Below, piece by piece: positions 34,590-44,073 of a DNA stretch of 64,000 nucleotides; the stretch's first letter is position 1; every line of letters starts with the position of its first letter. The stretch comes from Nocardioides sp. GTDB lineage: Bacteria; Actinomycetota; Actinomycetes; Propionibacteriales; Nocardioidaceae. Under the pieces are notes generated by a model that was not told the origin of the DNA, did not search any database, and saw only the letters and a program-made list of their open reading frames with translations. The position numbers were made by a program, and so were the translations under genes. The stretch covers positions 1-64,000 of the forward strand of contig PBYI01000017.1 of NCBI GenBank assembly GCA_002729525.1, read 5' to 3'.

Positions 34590-35366
34590 GTGACCCCCGT
34601 CCTCGACGTACGCGGTCTGGCCTACGCCTACCCCGACGGCCACGCCGCCCTGCGCGGCGTCGACCTGCACGTCCACGCCGGGGAGCGGGTTGCCCTCCTC
34701 GGTCCGAACGGCGCCGGCAAGACCACCCTGGTCCTGCACCTCAACGGCATCCACACGCCCGAGTCCGGCACCGTCGCCGTCAGCGGCCTGCCGGTCGAGA
34801 AGGAGCACCTCGCCGAGATCCGTCGTCGGGTCGGGATCGTGTTCCAGGACCCCGACGACCAGCTCTTCATGGGCAGCGTGCGCGACGACGTGGCCTTCGG
34901 CCCGGCCAACCTCGGACTGCGTGGGGAGGCGCTCGAGCAGCGCGTGCTCGAGGCACTCGACCAGGTCGGCATGGCCGACTTCCGCGACCGTCCGCCGCAC
35001 CACCTCTCCTTCGGCCAGCGCCGCCGGGTCGCGGTGGCGACCGTGCTGGCGATGCGCCCGGAGATCCTGGTGCTCGACGAGCCGTCGTCCAACCTCGACC
35101 CGGCCTCGCGCCGCGAGCTCGCCGACATCCTGCGCGGCCTCGACGTCACCGTCCTGATGGTCACCCACGACCTGCCGTACGCACTGGAGCTGTGCCCGCG
35201 TGCGGTCGTGCTGAGCGAGGGCCGTGTCGTCGCCGACGGGGCGACGTACGACGTGCTCACCGACGACGCCCTCATGCGCGCCCACCGGCTGGAGCTGCCG
35301 TTCGGCTTCGACCCGCGGGTCACCGGGCGACCGACGGGCCCGGAGAGCGCACCCCCGGCCGGGTGA
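34590..35366 (+). CDS. ECF transporter ATPase CbiO/NikO
   Basis: A 258-residue ABC ATPase. Walker A GPNGAGKTT, Q-loop VFQDPDDQLF, the ECF-type signature LSFGQRRRVAVA, Walker B ILVLDEPSSNLD and the switch His in VTHDL. A single domain, so it works as a homodimer under CbiQ. The GTG at 34590 follows two copies of the 11-mer ATGCCCCGGTG (34560-34581), which overlap the CbiQ stop; this small duplication adds alternative starts out of frame. Confidence 0.93.
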   Translation: MTPVLDVRGLAYAYPDGHAALRGVDLHVHAGERVALLGPNGAGKTTLVLHLNGIHTPESGTVAVSGLPVEKEHLAEIRRRVGIVFQDPDDQLFMGSVRDDVAFGPANLGLRGEALEQRVLEALDQVGMADFRDRPPHHLSFGQRRRVAVATVLAMRPEILVLDEPSSNLDPASRRELADILRGLDVTVLMVTHDLPYALELCPRAVVLSEGRVVADGATYDVLTDDALMRAHRLELPFGFDPRVTGRPTGPESAPPAG

Positions 35367-35379
35367 CCCTCGGGATTGA

Positions 35380-35385
35380 TAGCCT
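35380..35385 (+). promoter_or_regulatory. -10 box for a leaderless DUF3618 transcript
   Basis: TAGCCT at 35380-35385, eight bases before the GTG at 35394. It suggests a separate leaderless unit after the transporter operon. Confidence 0.35.
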
Positions 35386-35393
35386 CCGGTGTC

Positions 35394-35642
35394 GTGAGCA
35401 ACGACATCACCGACCTCGAGCGCGAGATCGAGCAGACGCGCCTGCGCCTCGCCTCGACGATCGACCAGCTGCTCCACCGCACGCACCCCAAGACGATCGC
35501 CACTCGCGAGGCCAACGCGGTGAAGGGCTACTACGTCGACCCGGCCACGGGTGAGCCGCGCACCGACAACATCCTCAAGACCGTCGGCGTCGTCGTCGGC
35601 ACGATCGCGGTGCTCGTCGTGGTGCGCCGCGTCGCGTCCTGA
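35394..35642 (+). CDS. DUF3618 family membrane protein
   Basis: An 82-residue protein. ITDLEREIEQTRLRLASTID is the DUF3618 helical motif, and GVVVGTIAVLVVVRRVA near the end forms a membrane helix. The family is widespread in actinobacteria, often beside phage-holin-like DUF1469 genes; its function is unknown. GTG at 35394. The next gene starts eight bases after its stop, so they are probably co-transcribed. Confidence 0.85.
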   Translation: MSNDITDLEREIEQTRLRLASTIDQLLHRTHPKTIATREANAVKGYYVDPATGEPRTDNILKTVGVVVGTIAVLVVVRRVAS

Positions 35643-35650
35643 GGTCGCGC

Positions 35651-35971
35651 ATGGCCGAGCGCCAGCCGATCAAGATGCTGCACGACCGGCTGCTCTGCGA
35701 GGTCGACACCGAGGGGGAGCGCCGCTCCAGCGGCGGCATCGTCATCCCCGCCACCGCCGCCCTGGGCACCAGGCGACTGGCCTGGGCCAGGGTCGCCGCC
35801 GTCGGTCCGCACGCCCGCGCTGTCGAGGCCGGTGACCGGGTGCTCTTCGACCCCGAGGGCAAGGCCGAGGTCGAGGTCAGCGGCGAGACCTACCTGGTGA
35901 TGCGTGAGCGCGACGTGCACGCCGTGGCGGCCGACCGGCTCGCCGACGAGAGCGCCGGCCTCTACCTCTGA
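35651..35971 (+). CDS. GroES-like co-chaperone protein
   Basis: A 106-residue protein of the Cpn10 fold: an N-terminal HDRLLCEVDTEGERRSSGGI (mobile-loop region with SSGGI), then RVAAVGPHARAVEAGDRVLF and YLVMRERDVHAV. It is distinct from the main groES next to groEL, a second copy type common in Nocardioides-like genomes. No groEL is near, so the partner is uncertain. ATG at 35651. Confidence 0.8.
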   Translation: MAERQPIKMLHDRLLCEVDTEGERRSSGGIVIPATAALGTRRLAWARVAAVGPHARAVEAGDRVLFDPEGKAEVEVSGETYLVMRERDVHAVAADRLADESAGLYL

Positions 35972-36228
35972 CGCCGCCCTCGACGGCCCGGACTTTTGCG
36001 GCGCACACCCGGGCGCCGGAAAAACCGGGTGCGGGGGTCCTGCGGCACCTAGATTGCGCACCGGTCGCTCCCGCGAAGGAGAGCGGACCGCGGACCTGGC
36101 GGAGCGATCCGCCGACCCGGCCGGGCGGGAGGTCCGTGCGGTCCGGCGCCAAGCGGCCGGCGCCGTTCGGACGGCGGCGCCGGCCACCCGACTGCGTAAC
36201 CGTCGTCACACTCGGCCGTTGACCGGTC

Positions 36229-38700
36229 ATGCCTCGCCCCCGTCAGGTCCTCGCGCCGCTGCTCGGTCTCGCCCTCGGTGTCGCCGCGCTCGCCGGCACG
36301 CCCACCGGCTCGGCCGCCTCCGCGGCGGTGCCTCGCGTCACGCCGGCCGCTCCCGTCGTGGCTGTCACCGCTCCGGGCGCCACGCCGGACGCCGCCGGTC
36401 TCCAGACGGCCCGCCAGCAGCGCCGCGCCGCCCGCTACGACGCCACGGTGCGGATCACCGAGCACGGCATCCCGCACGTCACCGCCCGGACCTGGGGCTC
36501 GCTCGGCTACGGCAGCGGGTACGCCGCGGCGGAGTCCAGCATCTGCACGCTCTACGACACCATCGTCACCGGCCGCGGCCTGCGGTCGTACTGGTTCGGT
36601 CCCGGCGGCACCTACGACGACCGGGTCAGCATGAACGGCAGGAACCGCCAGATCGACACGCTCGTCGTCGACCTGCACAACCGCAAGGTCGTCGAGAGGC
36701 TGCTCCGCTCACCCGCCGGGCCCGGCAAGCAGTCGCGCCGGATGGTCGCGGGCTACGTCGAGGGCGTGAACACCTGGTTGCGCCGCAACGACGTCACCGA
36801 CCCGGCCTGCCGCAAGGGCGACTACCTGCGACCGAACGTCACCTCGCTCGACCTCTGGTACGGCGTCTACCTCGCCAACCTGCTCGCCTCGACCGGCGTG
36901 TTCGTCAAGGAGATCGCCGACGCCGACCCGCCGACCGTGGGCGACCCCGGCCTGCCCGACGTCCCCGTCAGCGCGGCCGAGGTCGACGCCGCCCAGCGCG
37001 AGCGGCTGCTCGTCGCGCTCGGCCGCGACCCGGAGAGCCCGTTCGGCTCCAACGCCACCGCCGTCGGCGGCGACGAGTCGACGACCGGCCGCGGCATGCT
37101 GCTCGGCAACCCGCACTTCCCGTGGGTCGGCCGCTACCGGTTCACCCAGCAGCACCTCACCATCCCCGGGAAGTACGACGTCGCCGGCGCCTCGCTGATC
37201 GGCTCGCCCGCGGTCAACATCGGCTTCAACTCCAATGTCGCCTGGAGCCACACGGTGTCCACGGCCTACCGCTTCACGCCGTACGAGTACCGGCTGGTGA
37301 CCCCGACGTCCTACCTCACCACCGACGGCGTCAAGCAGCTCGAGCACCGCACCGTGCGGATCCGCACCCGTGGTGGCGTAATCGTCGAGGACCTCTGGCG
37401 CACCGACGAGGGCTACGTCGCCGACTCGCCCGCGACCTTCATGGGCTGGTCGCCGGTGAGCGTGTGGGCGATCCGCGACGCCAACGCCGAGCACCTGCGC
37501 ACCATCGACACGTTCCTGGAGATGGGCAAGGCCACCTCGGTGCGCGACCTGCTGCGCCGTCAGGACGCCGGCGGCGGCATGCCGTGGGTCAACACCACGG
37601 CCGCCGACCGGCGCGGCACCGTCCTGTACGCCGACCACTCCGTCGTCCCGCACGTCACCAACGCCATGAAGAACCGGTGTCTCACCGTCGTCGGCACCGT
37701 GCTCGACCAGGTGGCCGGGCTGCCCGGTCTCGACGGGACGCGCGCCTCGGGCGACTGCGCCTGGGGCACCGACGCCGACGCGCAGCGCCCCGGCATGCTC
37801 GGTCCGCGCCGGCTGCCCGAGCACCTCGCCCGCGACTGGGTGATGAACGCCAACGACTCGTTCTGGCTGCCCAACGACCACACCCGGCTCGAGGGCTTCC
37901 CGACGATCATCGGCTGCGAGCGGTGCGAGCGCACGATGCGCACCCGCATGGTCAGCCAGTACGTCGTCGACCAGCTGCGCGGCGACCGCAAGGAGTCACC
38001 GGCGACGCTGCGCTCGCACGAGCACGCCAACCGGGTGCGCGCGGCCGAGGTGATGAGCCAGGGTGGCGCGCTCGACGCGGTGTGCGACGCCACGGGCGAG
38101 ACCGAGGCGTGCGCGGTGCTGGCCGCGTGGGACCGGCGCTCGGACGCCGACTCGGTGGGCACCCACCTGTTCGAGGAGTTCGTCTCCCGGGTCGACTCGC
38201 CGACGATGTGGCTCACGCCGTTCGACGCCGACGACCCGCTGAACACCCCGCGCGACCTCAACCGGCTCGACCCGCAGGTCGTGCAGGCGATGCAGGACGG
38301 CATCGACGCGGTCCGCGACGCCGGCGTCGCCTTCGACGCGCCGTGGGGCACGCTCCAGGTGTCCGCCGACCGGGGCGCGCCGCCGTACCCGCTCGGTGGT
38401 GGCCTGGGCAACGCCGCCGGCAACGCCAACGCGCTCGCCTCGCGGCTGCCGGTCAACCATCGGGGCCGCTTCCGGCCGATCACCTACGGCTCGTCGCACA
38501 TCCAGGCGGTGTCGTTCCGCGACCGCGGGAAGGTCGTGCCGTCGACGATCCTGACCTACAGCCAGTCGGAGAACCCGCGCTCGCCGTACTCCTCGGACCA
38601 GACCAAGCTGTTCAGCCAGGAGAAGTGGGTGCGGTTCCCGTGGACGAGGGCACAGGTGCGACGGCACACCGTCGACACCTGGCACCTCGTCAAGCGCTGA
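36229..38700 (+). CDS. Secreted penicillin-acylase-family amidohydrolase
   Basis: An 823-residue Ntn hydrolase with a signal peptide (LLGLALGVAALAGTPTGSAAS). It is expected to be cut into alpha and beta chains before the catalytic Ser274 of GSNATAVGG. LGNPHFPW, the FNSNVAWSHTV segment and ANDSFWLPNDHTRLEG are acylase-family motifs. Homologues hydrolyse acyl-homoserine lactones, aculeacin or beta-lactams. Quorum-signal quenching is therefore possible but not shown. ATG at 36229 has a weak ribosome site. A GC-rich hairpin follows the stop. Confidence 0.88.
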   Translation: MPRPRQVLAPLLGLALGVAALAGTPTGSAASAAVPRVTPAAPVVAVTAPGATPDAAGLQTARQQRRAARYDATVRITEHGIPHVTARTWGSLGYGSGYAAAESSICTLYDTIVTGRGLRSYWFGPGGTYDDRVSMNGRNRQIDTLVVDLHNRKVVERLLRSPAGPGKQSRRMVAGYVEGVNTWLRRNDVTDPACRKGDYLRPNVTSLDLWYGVYLANLLASTGVFVKEIADADPPTVGDPGLPDVPVSAAEVDAAQRERLLVALGRDPESPFGSNATAVGGDESTTGRGMLLGNPHFPWVGRYRFTQQHLTIPGKYDVAGASLIGSPAVNIGFNSNVAWSHTVSTAYRFTPYEYRLVTPTSYLTTDGVKQLEHRTVRIRTRGGVIVEDLWRTDEGYVADSPATFMGWSPVSVWAIRDANAEHLRTIDTFLEMGKATSVRDLLRRQDAGGGMPWVNTTAADRRGTVLYADHSVVPHVTNAMKNRCLTVVGTVLDQVAGLPGLDGTRASGDCAWGTDADAQRPGMLGPRRLPEHLARDWVMNANDSFWLPNDHTRLEGFPTIIGCERCERTMRTRMVSQYVVDQLRGDRKESPATLRSHEHANRVRAAEVMSQGGALDAVCDATGETEACAVLAAWDRRSDADSVGTHLFEEFVSRVDSPTMWLTPFDADDPLNTPRDLNRLDPQVVQAMQDGIDAVRDAGVAFDAPWGTLQVSADRGAPPYPLGGGLGNAAGNANALASRLPVNHRGRFRPITYGSSHIQAVSFRDRGKVVPSTILTYSQSENPRSPYSSDQTKLFSQEKWVRFPWTRAQVRRHTVDTWHLVKR

Positions 38701-38718
38701 GCCGGGCGCGCGCCCGGC
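38701..38718. terminator. Hairpin between convergent genes
   Basis: GCCGGGCG pairs with CGCCCGGC around a two-base centre (a perfect palindrome), directly after the acylase stop and before the dehydrogenase stop on the other strand. The very short loop makes its strength uncertain. Confidence 0.45.
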
Positions 38719-38731
38719 CGGGCGCGGGGGA

Positions 38732-39577
38732 TCAGGAGTAGCTGTAGAACCCGCGTCCGGTCTTGCGGCCGAGCAGCCCCGCGTCGACCATCCGGTTGAG
38801 CAGCGGGGGAGCGGCGTACAGCGGCTCCTTGAACTCCTCGTAGAGCGACTGCGCGACCGCCTGGGTGGTGTCGAGGCCGATGAGGTCGGCCAGCGCGAGC
38901 GGGCCCTGCGGGTGCGCGGCGCCGAGCACCAGGCCGCGGTCGATGTCCTCGGCGGTCGCGAAGCCCGACTCGAGCATCCGGATGGCCGAGAGCACGAACG
39001 GGATCAGCAGCGCGTTGACGACGAAGCCGGCGCGGTCCTGGCTGCGGATCGCCTGCTTGCCGAGGGTCTCCTCCGCCCAGGCGCGGGCCCGCGCGGTGGT
39101 CTCGTCCGACGTCGTCAGCGACGGCACCAGCTCGACGAGCTGGAGCACCGGCACGGGGTTGAAGAAGTGGATGCCGATGACCTGCTGCGGCCGCGACGTC
39201 ACGGTCCCGAGCTTCATGATCGGGATCGAGGAGGTGTTGGACGCCAGGATCGCGTCGGGCGAGGTGACGATCTCGTCGAGGGCGCGGAAGAGCTCGACCT
39301 TCGCCTGCTCGTCCTCCACGATCGCCTCGACGACCAGGTCGCGGTCGGCGAGCTCCTCCAGCGAGGTCTCGACCCGGATGCGCGCCAGCACCTCGTCGGC
39401 GGACTCGATCTTCTGCTTGGCCTCGGCCCGCCGCAGCGACTGCTCCAGGCGTGCCAGGCCCGCCTTCGCGGCGTCCTCGCTCGACTCGACGACGACCACG
39501 TCGTCCCCGCTGCGCGCGGCGACCTCGGCGATGCCCGCTCCCATGAGCCCGCAGCCCACGACCCCGACCTTGTGCAT
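38732..39577 (-). CDS. 3-hydroxybutyryl-CoA dehydrogenase
   Basis: A 281-residue NAD(P)-dependent 3-hydroxyacyl-CoA dehydrogenase of fatty-acid or butyrate/PHB metabolism. The Rossmann motif VGVVGCGLMGAGIAEV, the catalytic region SNTSSIPI, IGIHFFNPVPV with its His, and the C-terminal domain RAGFVVNALLIPFV, then GLDTT and GRKTGRGFYSY are all present. Length is normal for the single-function (Hbd/FadB2) type. ATG at 39577 with GAGGG upstream. It stands alone. Confidence 0.94.
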   Translation of the reverse strand: MHKVGVVGCGLMGAGIAEVAARSGDDVVVVESSEDAAKAGLARLEQSLRRAEAKQKIESADEVLARIRVETSLEELADRDLVVEAIVEDEQAKVELFRALDEIVTSPDAILASNTSSIPIMKLGTVTSRPQQVIGIHFFNPVPVLQLVELVPSLTTSDETTARARAWAEETLGKQAIRSQDRAGFVVNALLIPFVLSAIRMLESGFATAEDIDRGLVLGAAHPQGPLALADLIGLDTTQAVAQSLYEEFKEPLYAAPPLLNRMVDAGLLGRKTGRGFYSYS

Positions 39578-39696
39578 CCGTTCCCTCTTTCGTGATGAGA
39601 CTCAGGTTCATCCGAACGCTACTGAGTACCAGCGAGTAGCCCAAACGACGGCCCTCGCCCCTGCCGCACCGGCGACCGGTCGGGCAGGATCGGGCC

Positions 39697-40596
39697 ATGC
39701 AGGTGCTCCGCACGCCCGAGTCCCGGTTCGCCCACCTCCCCGGCTACGACCACGCGCCGTCGTACGTCGACCTCGGGGAGGTGCGGATGGCCTACGTCGA
39801 CGCCGGTCCGCGCGACGCCCCCGTGGCGCTGCTGCTGCACGGCGAGCCCACCTGGGGCTTCCTGCACCGCCACATGGTCGGCCCGCTGCTGGAGGCCGGG
39901 ATGCGCGTCGTGGTGCCCGACCTCATCGGCTTCGGCCGGTCCGACAAGCCCGCCCGCGTCGCCGACTACACCTACGCGCGTCACGTCGGCTGGGTGACGA
40001 GGTTCCTGGACGCCCTCGGTCTCGACGGCGGCCCCGACACCACCCTGTTCTGCCAGGACTGGGGCTCGCTCATCGGGCTGCGGATCGCCGGCACCGAGCC
40101 GCACCGGTTCGCCCGGATCTGCGTCGGCAACGGCTACCTCCCGGCCGGTCAGCAGGCGGCCAACCTGCCGTTCCGGGCCTGGCGGGCCTTCGCCCGCTGG
40201 TCGCCGGTGCTGCCGGTCAGTCGGATCGTGCAGGTCGGCACCGTGACCACGCTGTCGAGGGACGTGCTGGCGGCGTACGACGCGCCGTACCCCACCCGCA
40301 GGCACCTCGCCGGAGCCCGGGCGTTCCCGATGCTGGTGCCGACCAGCGCGAGCGACCCCGCGATGCCGGAGCAGAAGCGGGCCTGGGAGGGCCTGGGGTC
40401 CTACGACCGGCCGTTCCTCACCCTCTTCGGTCGCCACGACCCGATCCTGGGCGGCGCCGACAAGCCGCTGCGGGCGCACGTGCCGGGCGCCGAGGGGCAG
40501 CCGCACGACCGGCTGCGTGGCAGTCACTTCGTGCAGGAGGACTGCGGCGAGGAGATCGCGACCCGGATGGGGGAGTGGGTGCGCGCGACGTCCTGA
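39697..40596 (+). CDS. Haloalkane dehalogenase-like alpha/beta hydrolase
   Basis: A 299-residue enzyme of the DhlA-type subgroup: LLLHGEPTWGFLHRHM with the oxyanion Glu, nucleophile Asp121 followed by halide-binding Trp122 (CQDWGS), probable acid Asp248 (GRHDPILGG) and His277 (GSHFVQED). Haloalkane dehalogenases hydrolyse carbon-halogen bonds to alcohols; the second halide-stabilising residue in the cap (perhaps Trp162 or Trp168) needs a model. Epoxide hydrolase is less likely because of the QDW motif. ATG at 39697. Confidence 0.85.
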   Translation: MQVLRTPESRFAHLPGYDHAPSYVDLGEVRMAYVDAGPRDAPVALLLHGEPTWGFLHRHMVGPLLEAGMRVVVPDLIGFGRSDKPARVADYTYARHVGWVTRFLDALGLDGGPDTTLFCQDWGSLIGLRIAGTEPHRFARICVGNGYLPAGQQAANLPFRAWRAFARWSPVLPVSRIVQVGTVTTLSRDVLAAYDAPYPTRRHLAGARAFPMLVPTSASDPAMPEQKRAWEGLGSYDRPFLTLFGRHDPILGGADKPLRAHVPGAEGQPHDRLRGSHFVQEDCGEEIATRMGEWVRATS

Positions 40597-40617
40597 GGCT
40601 CGTGCCCGGGCTCGACG

Positions 40618-41307
40618 TCAGACCAGGCCGTGGCGGTGGGCGAAGACGACCACCTGCACCCGGTCGCGCAGCCCGAGCTTGCGCAGGATCGCGCCCACGT
40701 GGGTCTTCACCGTCGACTCGCCGGCGAAGACCTCGGCGGCGATCTCGGCGTTCGACAGCCCGCGGGCGACGCCGTCGAAGACGGCCTGCTCGCGCTCGGT
40801 GAGGTCGTCGTACGCCGCAGGCGCCGGCGTGCGCTCGCGGAACGTCCCGGTCATCAGCGCGGTGAGCTCCTGCGGGCCGAGCACGGCGTTGCCGGCGTGC
40901 ACGGTGCGGATCGCGTGCGCCAGGCGGGCGGGCGTGACGTCCTTGAGCAGGAAGCCGGCCGCGCCGTGCCGGATGGCGGTGGCGGCCCGGTCGTCGAGGT
41001 CGAACGTCGTCAGCACCACGACCTGCAGCGGCGTCGCCCGGGCGGCGACGCGCTCGGGCGAGAACAGGCGCCGGGTGGCCTCCACGCCGTCCATGCCGGG
41101 CATCCGCACGTCCATCAGCACCACGTGGGGCGCGAGCCGGTCGACGACCTCGAGCGCCTCGTGGCCGTCGCCGGCCGTGCCCACGACGCGCAGCCCGGGC
41201 TGGGCGTCGACGATGGTGCGGACGCCCTCGCGGAAGAGGTCCTGGTCGTCGACGAGGACGACCTCGATCTCCGTCTCCTCAGGTACGGGCTGTGGCACGG
41301 GCGTCAT
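40618..41307 (-). CDS. NarL/LuxR-type response regulator
   Basis: A 229-residue two-component regulator. The REC domain has the acidic pair VLVDDQD and phospho-acceptor Asp66 (VLMDVRMPGMDG), with Lys in FLLKDV; the C-terminal LuxR HTH (LTEREQAVFDGVARGLSNAE, then STVKTHVGAILRKL) binds DNA. The ATG overlaps the histidine kinase stop (ATGA), so kinase and regulator are made together. Targets unknown. Confidence 0.93.
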   Translation of the reverse strand: MTPVPQPVPEETEIEVVLVDDQDLFREGVRTIVDAQPGLRVVGTAGDGHEALEVVDRLAPHVVLMDVRMPGMDGVEATRRLFSPERVAARATPLQVVVLTTFDLDDRAATAIRHGAAGFLLKDVTPARLAHAIRTVHAGNAVLGPQELTALMTGTFRERTPAPAAYDDLTEREQAVFDGVARGLSNAEIAAEVFAGESTVKTHVGAILRKLGLRDRVQVVVFAHRHGLV

Positions 41308-42791
41308 CCTGCCCGGCGGTCGCGCACCGGGAGCCAGGCGGTGACGGTGAAGGTGACCGCGCCGGCCTCGTCGCGCGCGGCCCGTCGGCGTACGTCGAGA
41401 CGGCCGCCGACCGACTCCAGCCGGGCCCGCATGCCGACCAGTCCCTGACCGGGCGACCCGGGCGACCCGGGCGACCCGGGCGACTCTGGCGACTCGGGTA
41501 CGGCGCCCGCGGCGGCCAGGGGGCGGGTGTCGTCGGAGGTGTCGGTGGCATGAGGGTCGGCGCGGGCCTCGGTGCGGACCTCGTTGCGCACCTCGATCCG
41601 CAGCTCGCCCCGGCCGTCGACGCCCTGGTCGGCGTCCCAGTGCCGCTCGACGTCGATCGGGGTGCCGGGCCGCCCGTGCCGCACGGCGTTGGTGAGCATC
41701 TCCTGGAGCACCCGGTGGGCGACCTCGGCCAGCTCGGGCGGCAGCGGCTGCGGGCGGCCCTCCTCGTGCAGCGCCACCTCGTGGCCGCCCGCCCGGACCC
41801 CGGCCAGCAGCGTGGCGAGGCGGTCGTCGGGCGGGGCGCCGTCGGGAGCCGCGTCGATCGCCGGGGCGTCCTCGCGGAGCACGGCGCGCACCTCCTGGAG
41901 CGATCCGCGCGCGGTCTCCGCGATCGTCGCGAGGGTCTCGCGCAGCCGCTCGGGGTCGTCGACGTACTGCCCGGCCTGGGCCTGGGCCAGGACGACCGCG
42001 AGGGAGTGCCCGACCACGTCGTGCACGTCGCGGGCCAGCCGGGCCCGCGACTCCTGGAGCCGGGCGACCTCGGCCGCCTGGTCGGCCGCCACCTGGGCGC
42101 GGCCGGCGTCGGCGGTGGCCTCGTCGCGGTCGCGCTCGGCGGTCTCGGCGCGCTGGGACAGTCGCAGCGACAGCCCCAGCAGCCATGGCAGGCCCAGCAG
42201 AAGCAGGCCGGCCAGCGCGACGTACGCCGGCCCCGACGCGGGGTCGGTCAGACTGCCGGAGCCGAGCACCAGGTCGACCAGCGGGACGGATCCGACCGGG
42301 AGGCTCCACAGCGAGATCGCCGAGGCGACCAGTGCCGCACCGACGCCAGCGGCCGGGATCGACGCGGCGCTCGCCACCAGCACCGCGCGGCTGCCCCACC
42401 GGGCGCAGCAGAATGCGACCACCAGCAGCAGCACCTCCGCGCGCAGGATCGGTACGAACAGCGCCACGTGCAGCATCCCCAGCGCCCAGGTGAGCGCGAG
42501 CGCCACCCCGGGCGCCCGTCTGCTGGTGACGGTCGCAGCCACCAGGAGCCCCACGACCAGCAGGCCGTCCGCCGGGGCGAGAAGGCGGGAGAGGGCGTCG
42601 CCGGCGCCGATGACCAGGGCGATCGACCCGACGACCAGCTCCCACCACCACGGGCGGGCGGTCCCAGCAGCGCGCGAGGCGGCGCGCAGGACGGCGGAGC
42701 CGGGTGCGGTCACGCGGTCATCTCCGGCTGGTGTGGACGAGGGGAGCGGGCGGGTCATCGAACCACGGTCGAGGTCCTGGGACGCGGTCAT
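41304..42791 (-). CDS. NarL-family sensor histidine kinase
   Basis: A 495-residue membrane kinase with four to five N-terminal helices, a coiled stretch, the HisKA_3 motif RARLARDVHDVVGHSL (phospho-His near 258) and an HATPase_c domain (N box EMLTNAVRHG, GLVGMRAR). Between N and G boxes lies an unusual insert with repeated SPG units encoded by a 9-bp tandem repeat. The sensor is membrane-embedded with little extracellular sequence, as in cell-envelope-stress kinases of the DesK/LiaS type. ATG at 42791. Confidence 0.92.
   Translation of the reverse strand: MTASQDLDRGSMTRPLPSSTPAGDDRVTAPGSAVLRAASRAAGTARPWWWELVVGSIALVIGAGDALSRLLAPADGLLVVGLLVAATVTSRRAPGVALALTWALGMLHVALFVPILRAEVLLLVVAFCCARWGSRAVLVASAASIPAAGVGAALVASAISLWSLPVGSVPLVDLVLGSGSLTDPASGPAYVALAGLLLLGLPWLLGLSLRLSQRAETAERDRDEATADAGRAQVAADQAAEVARLQESRARLARDVHDVVGHSLAVVLAQAQAGQYVDDPERLRETLATIAETARGSLQEVRAVLREDAPAIDAAPDGAPPDDRLATLLAGVRAGGHEVALHEEGRPQPLPPELAEVAHRVLQEMLTNAVRHGRPGTPIDVERHWDADQGVDGRGELRIEVRNEVRTEARADPHATDTSDDTRPLAAAGAVPESPESPGSPGSPGSPGQGLVGMRARLESVGGRLDVRRRAARDEAGAVTFTVTAWLPVRDRRAG
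41451..41495 (-). repeat. 9-bp tandem repeat inside the histidine kinase
   Basis: GGGCGACCC occurs three times in a row, followed by GGGCGACTC and TGGCGACTC: five 9-bp units, coding SPG/SPE on the minus strand. Copy-number change would keep the frame and only alter the loop length in the ATPase domain. Confidence 0.8.
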
Positions 42792-42876
42792 GCCCCCAGG
42801 CTCGTCGCGGCGGATGCCCTCGCGCCTCCGCCGCAGGTGCCGGTCCGGTCGCCGCGGGTACCGGCGACCGCCTGTC

Positions 42877-43887
42877 TCAGCGCACCCGCACCCGCAGGGG
42901 GCGGGTCACGGCGCCGGTCGTCGCCCCCGTGGCGTCGGCCGCCAGGCGGTAGACCCGCGTGCCGCGCCGGGTCTCGCGCGGGAAGACCACGCGGGCCCGA
43001 CCGTCGCGGGCGGTGACCCGGCTGACGTCGCGCCAGCCGCGCGGCGTACGGCGCTGGAGGTCCAGGGTGGTCAGGCCGAGCTCGTCGGTGGTGACCACGT
43101 CGGTGCGGGCGCGGCGGCCGCGGGCGACCCGGACCGACCCGCCGTCGAAGCCGGCGACCGAGGTGACCGCCCGCGGCGTGTCGAGCGTCGAGGCGTCGCC
43201 GTCGGTGACGCACGACTGGCGGCCCTGCCAGTGGTAGTTGGTGCCGGCCACCTGCACCCAGGTGACGGCGTACCGACGCACGCCTTCCGGCCACAGCCGG
43301 TGCTGGGAGTAGGTGAAGCCGGTCGTGCCGGACCAGGTGCCGGTGTCGTGGTGGTAGTTGAGCGTGACCTGACCCTGGTCGGTCTCGAGGCGGATGTTGA
43401 CGTCGTTGGACTGGCCCGAGGGCAGGTCGGCCGGGTAGGTGACGGTGAGCGCGTCGCACGACGGCTCGGGGTAGGTCCAGTTCCAGTCGAACGGCTGCTG
43501 GGACTCGGGCTCGGGCTGCGGCTCGGGCTCCGGCTGCGGCTCGGGCTCGGGCTCCGGCGCGACAGCGCCGAACGACAGCGAGTAGTGGATGACCTGACCG
43601 CCGCCGGAGTGCCGCAGCACCAGCCCGCCGAGCGGCTCGGCGAGCGTGACGTACTCCGGTGCGGTGCCGCCCGACGACGACTTCACGCAGTAGCCGGTGA
43701 TGAGCGAGCCGGTCGGCGCGGTGGCGGTGACGGTCTGCTGGTTGCCCGTGACGTTGACCCGGCCGGTGTCGAGGTCGTCGCACACCCCGCCCGCGGCGGA
43801 CGCCGGGGTGGTCGCGAGCAGCAGGCTGCCGATCAGGGCGACGGCTGTGGCGGCGGTCGTGGCGGCCAGGCTCCGCAGGGCGCTCAT
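42877..43887 (-). CDS. Secreted protein with Glu-Pro repeat linker
   Basis: A 336-residue exported protein with a clear signal peptide (ALIGSLLLATTPASAAGG). An N-terminal 90-residue domain with two Cys (VCDD and GYCVK) and a GGGQVIHYSLSFG segment resembles a DUF-type glycoprotein-like module. A (PEPEPQ)n linker follows, then a second domain with a Cys pair (PSCDAL, RQSCV) and a C-terminal beta domain. I do not recognise the family. ATG at 43887 has AAGGA seven bases upstream. It is divergent from the GH30 glycosidase. Confidence 0.75.
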   Translation of the reverse strand: MSALRSLAATTAATAVALIGSLLLATTPASAAGGVCDDLDTGRVNVTGNQQTVTATAPTGSLITGYCVKSSSGGTAPEYVTLAEPLGGLVLRHSGGGQVIHYSLSFGAVAPEPEPEPQPEPEPQPEPESQQPFDWNWTYPEPSCDALTVTYPADLPSGQSNDVNIRLETDQGQVTLNYHHDTGTWSGTTGFTYSQHRLWPEGVRRYAVTWVQVAGTNYHWQGRQSCVTDGDASTLDTPRAVTSVAGFDGGSVRVARGRRARTDVVTTDELGLTTLDLQRRTPRGWRDVSRVTARDGRARVVFPRETRRGTRVYRLAADATGATTGAVTRPLRVRVR

Positions 43888-44073
43888 CAGGGGGTCCTTC
43901 CGGTAGGGGTGCCGCCAGCCTGGACCCTTCGGACCCCGCGTGGGGCCGACCTGACGGGACCTCCGGCTCGTGCTCGGCGAATCCTGAGACTCGGCCACCG
44001 GTCTTGAGGGATCCTTGAGCCTCCCGCGCCCCGGCGCGGTGTCTCGGCCCCCCACACGTCTCGGATCCCGCTG

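Noticed and set aside
35972..36228. Possible riboswitch (cyclic-di-AMP type) before the acylase gene
   Set aside because: The region is GC-rich with several small hairpins, but the conserved ydaO-type motifs are not recognised.
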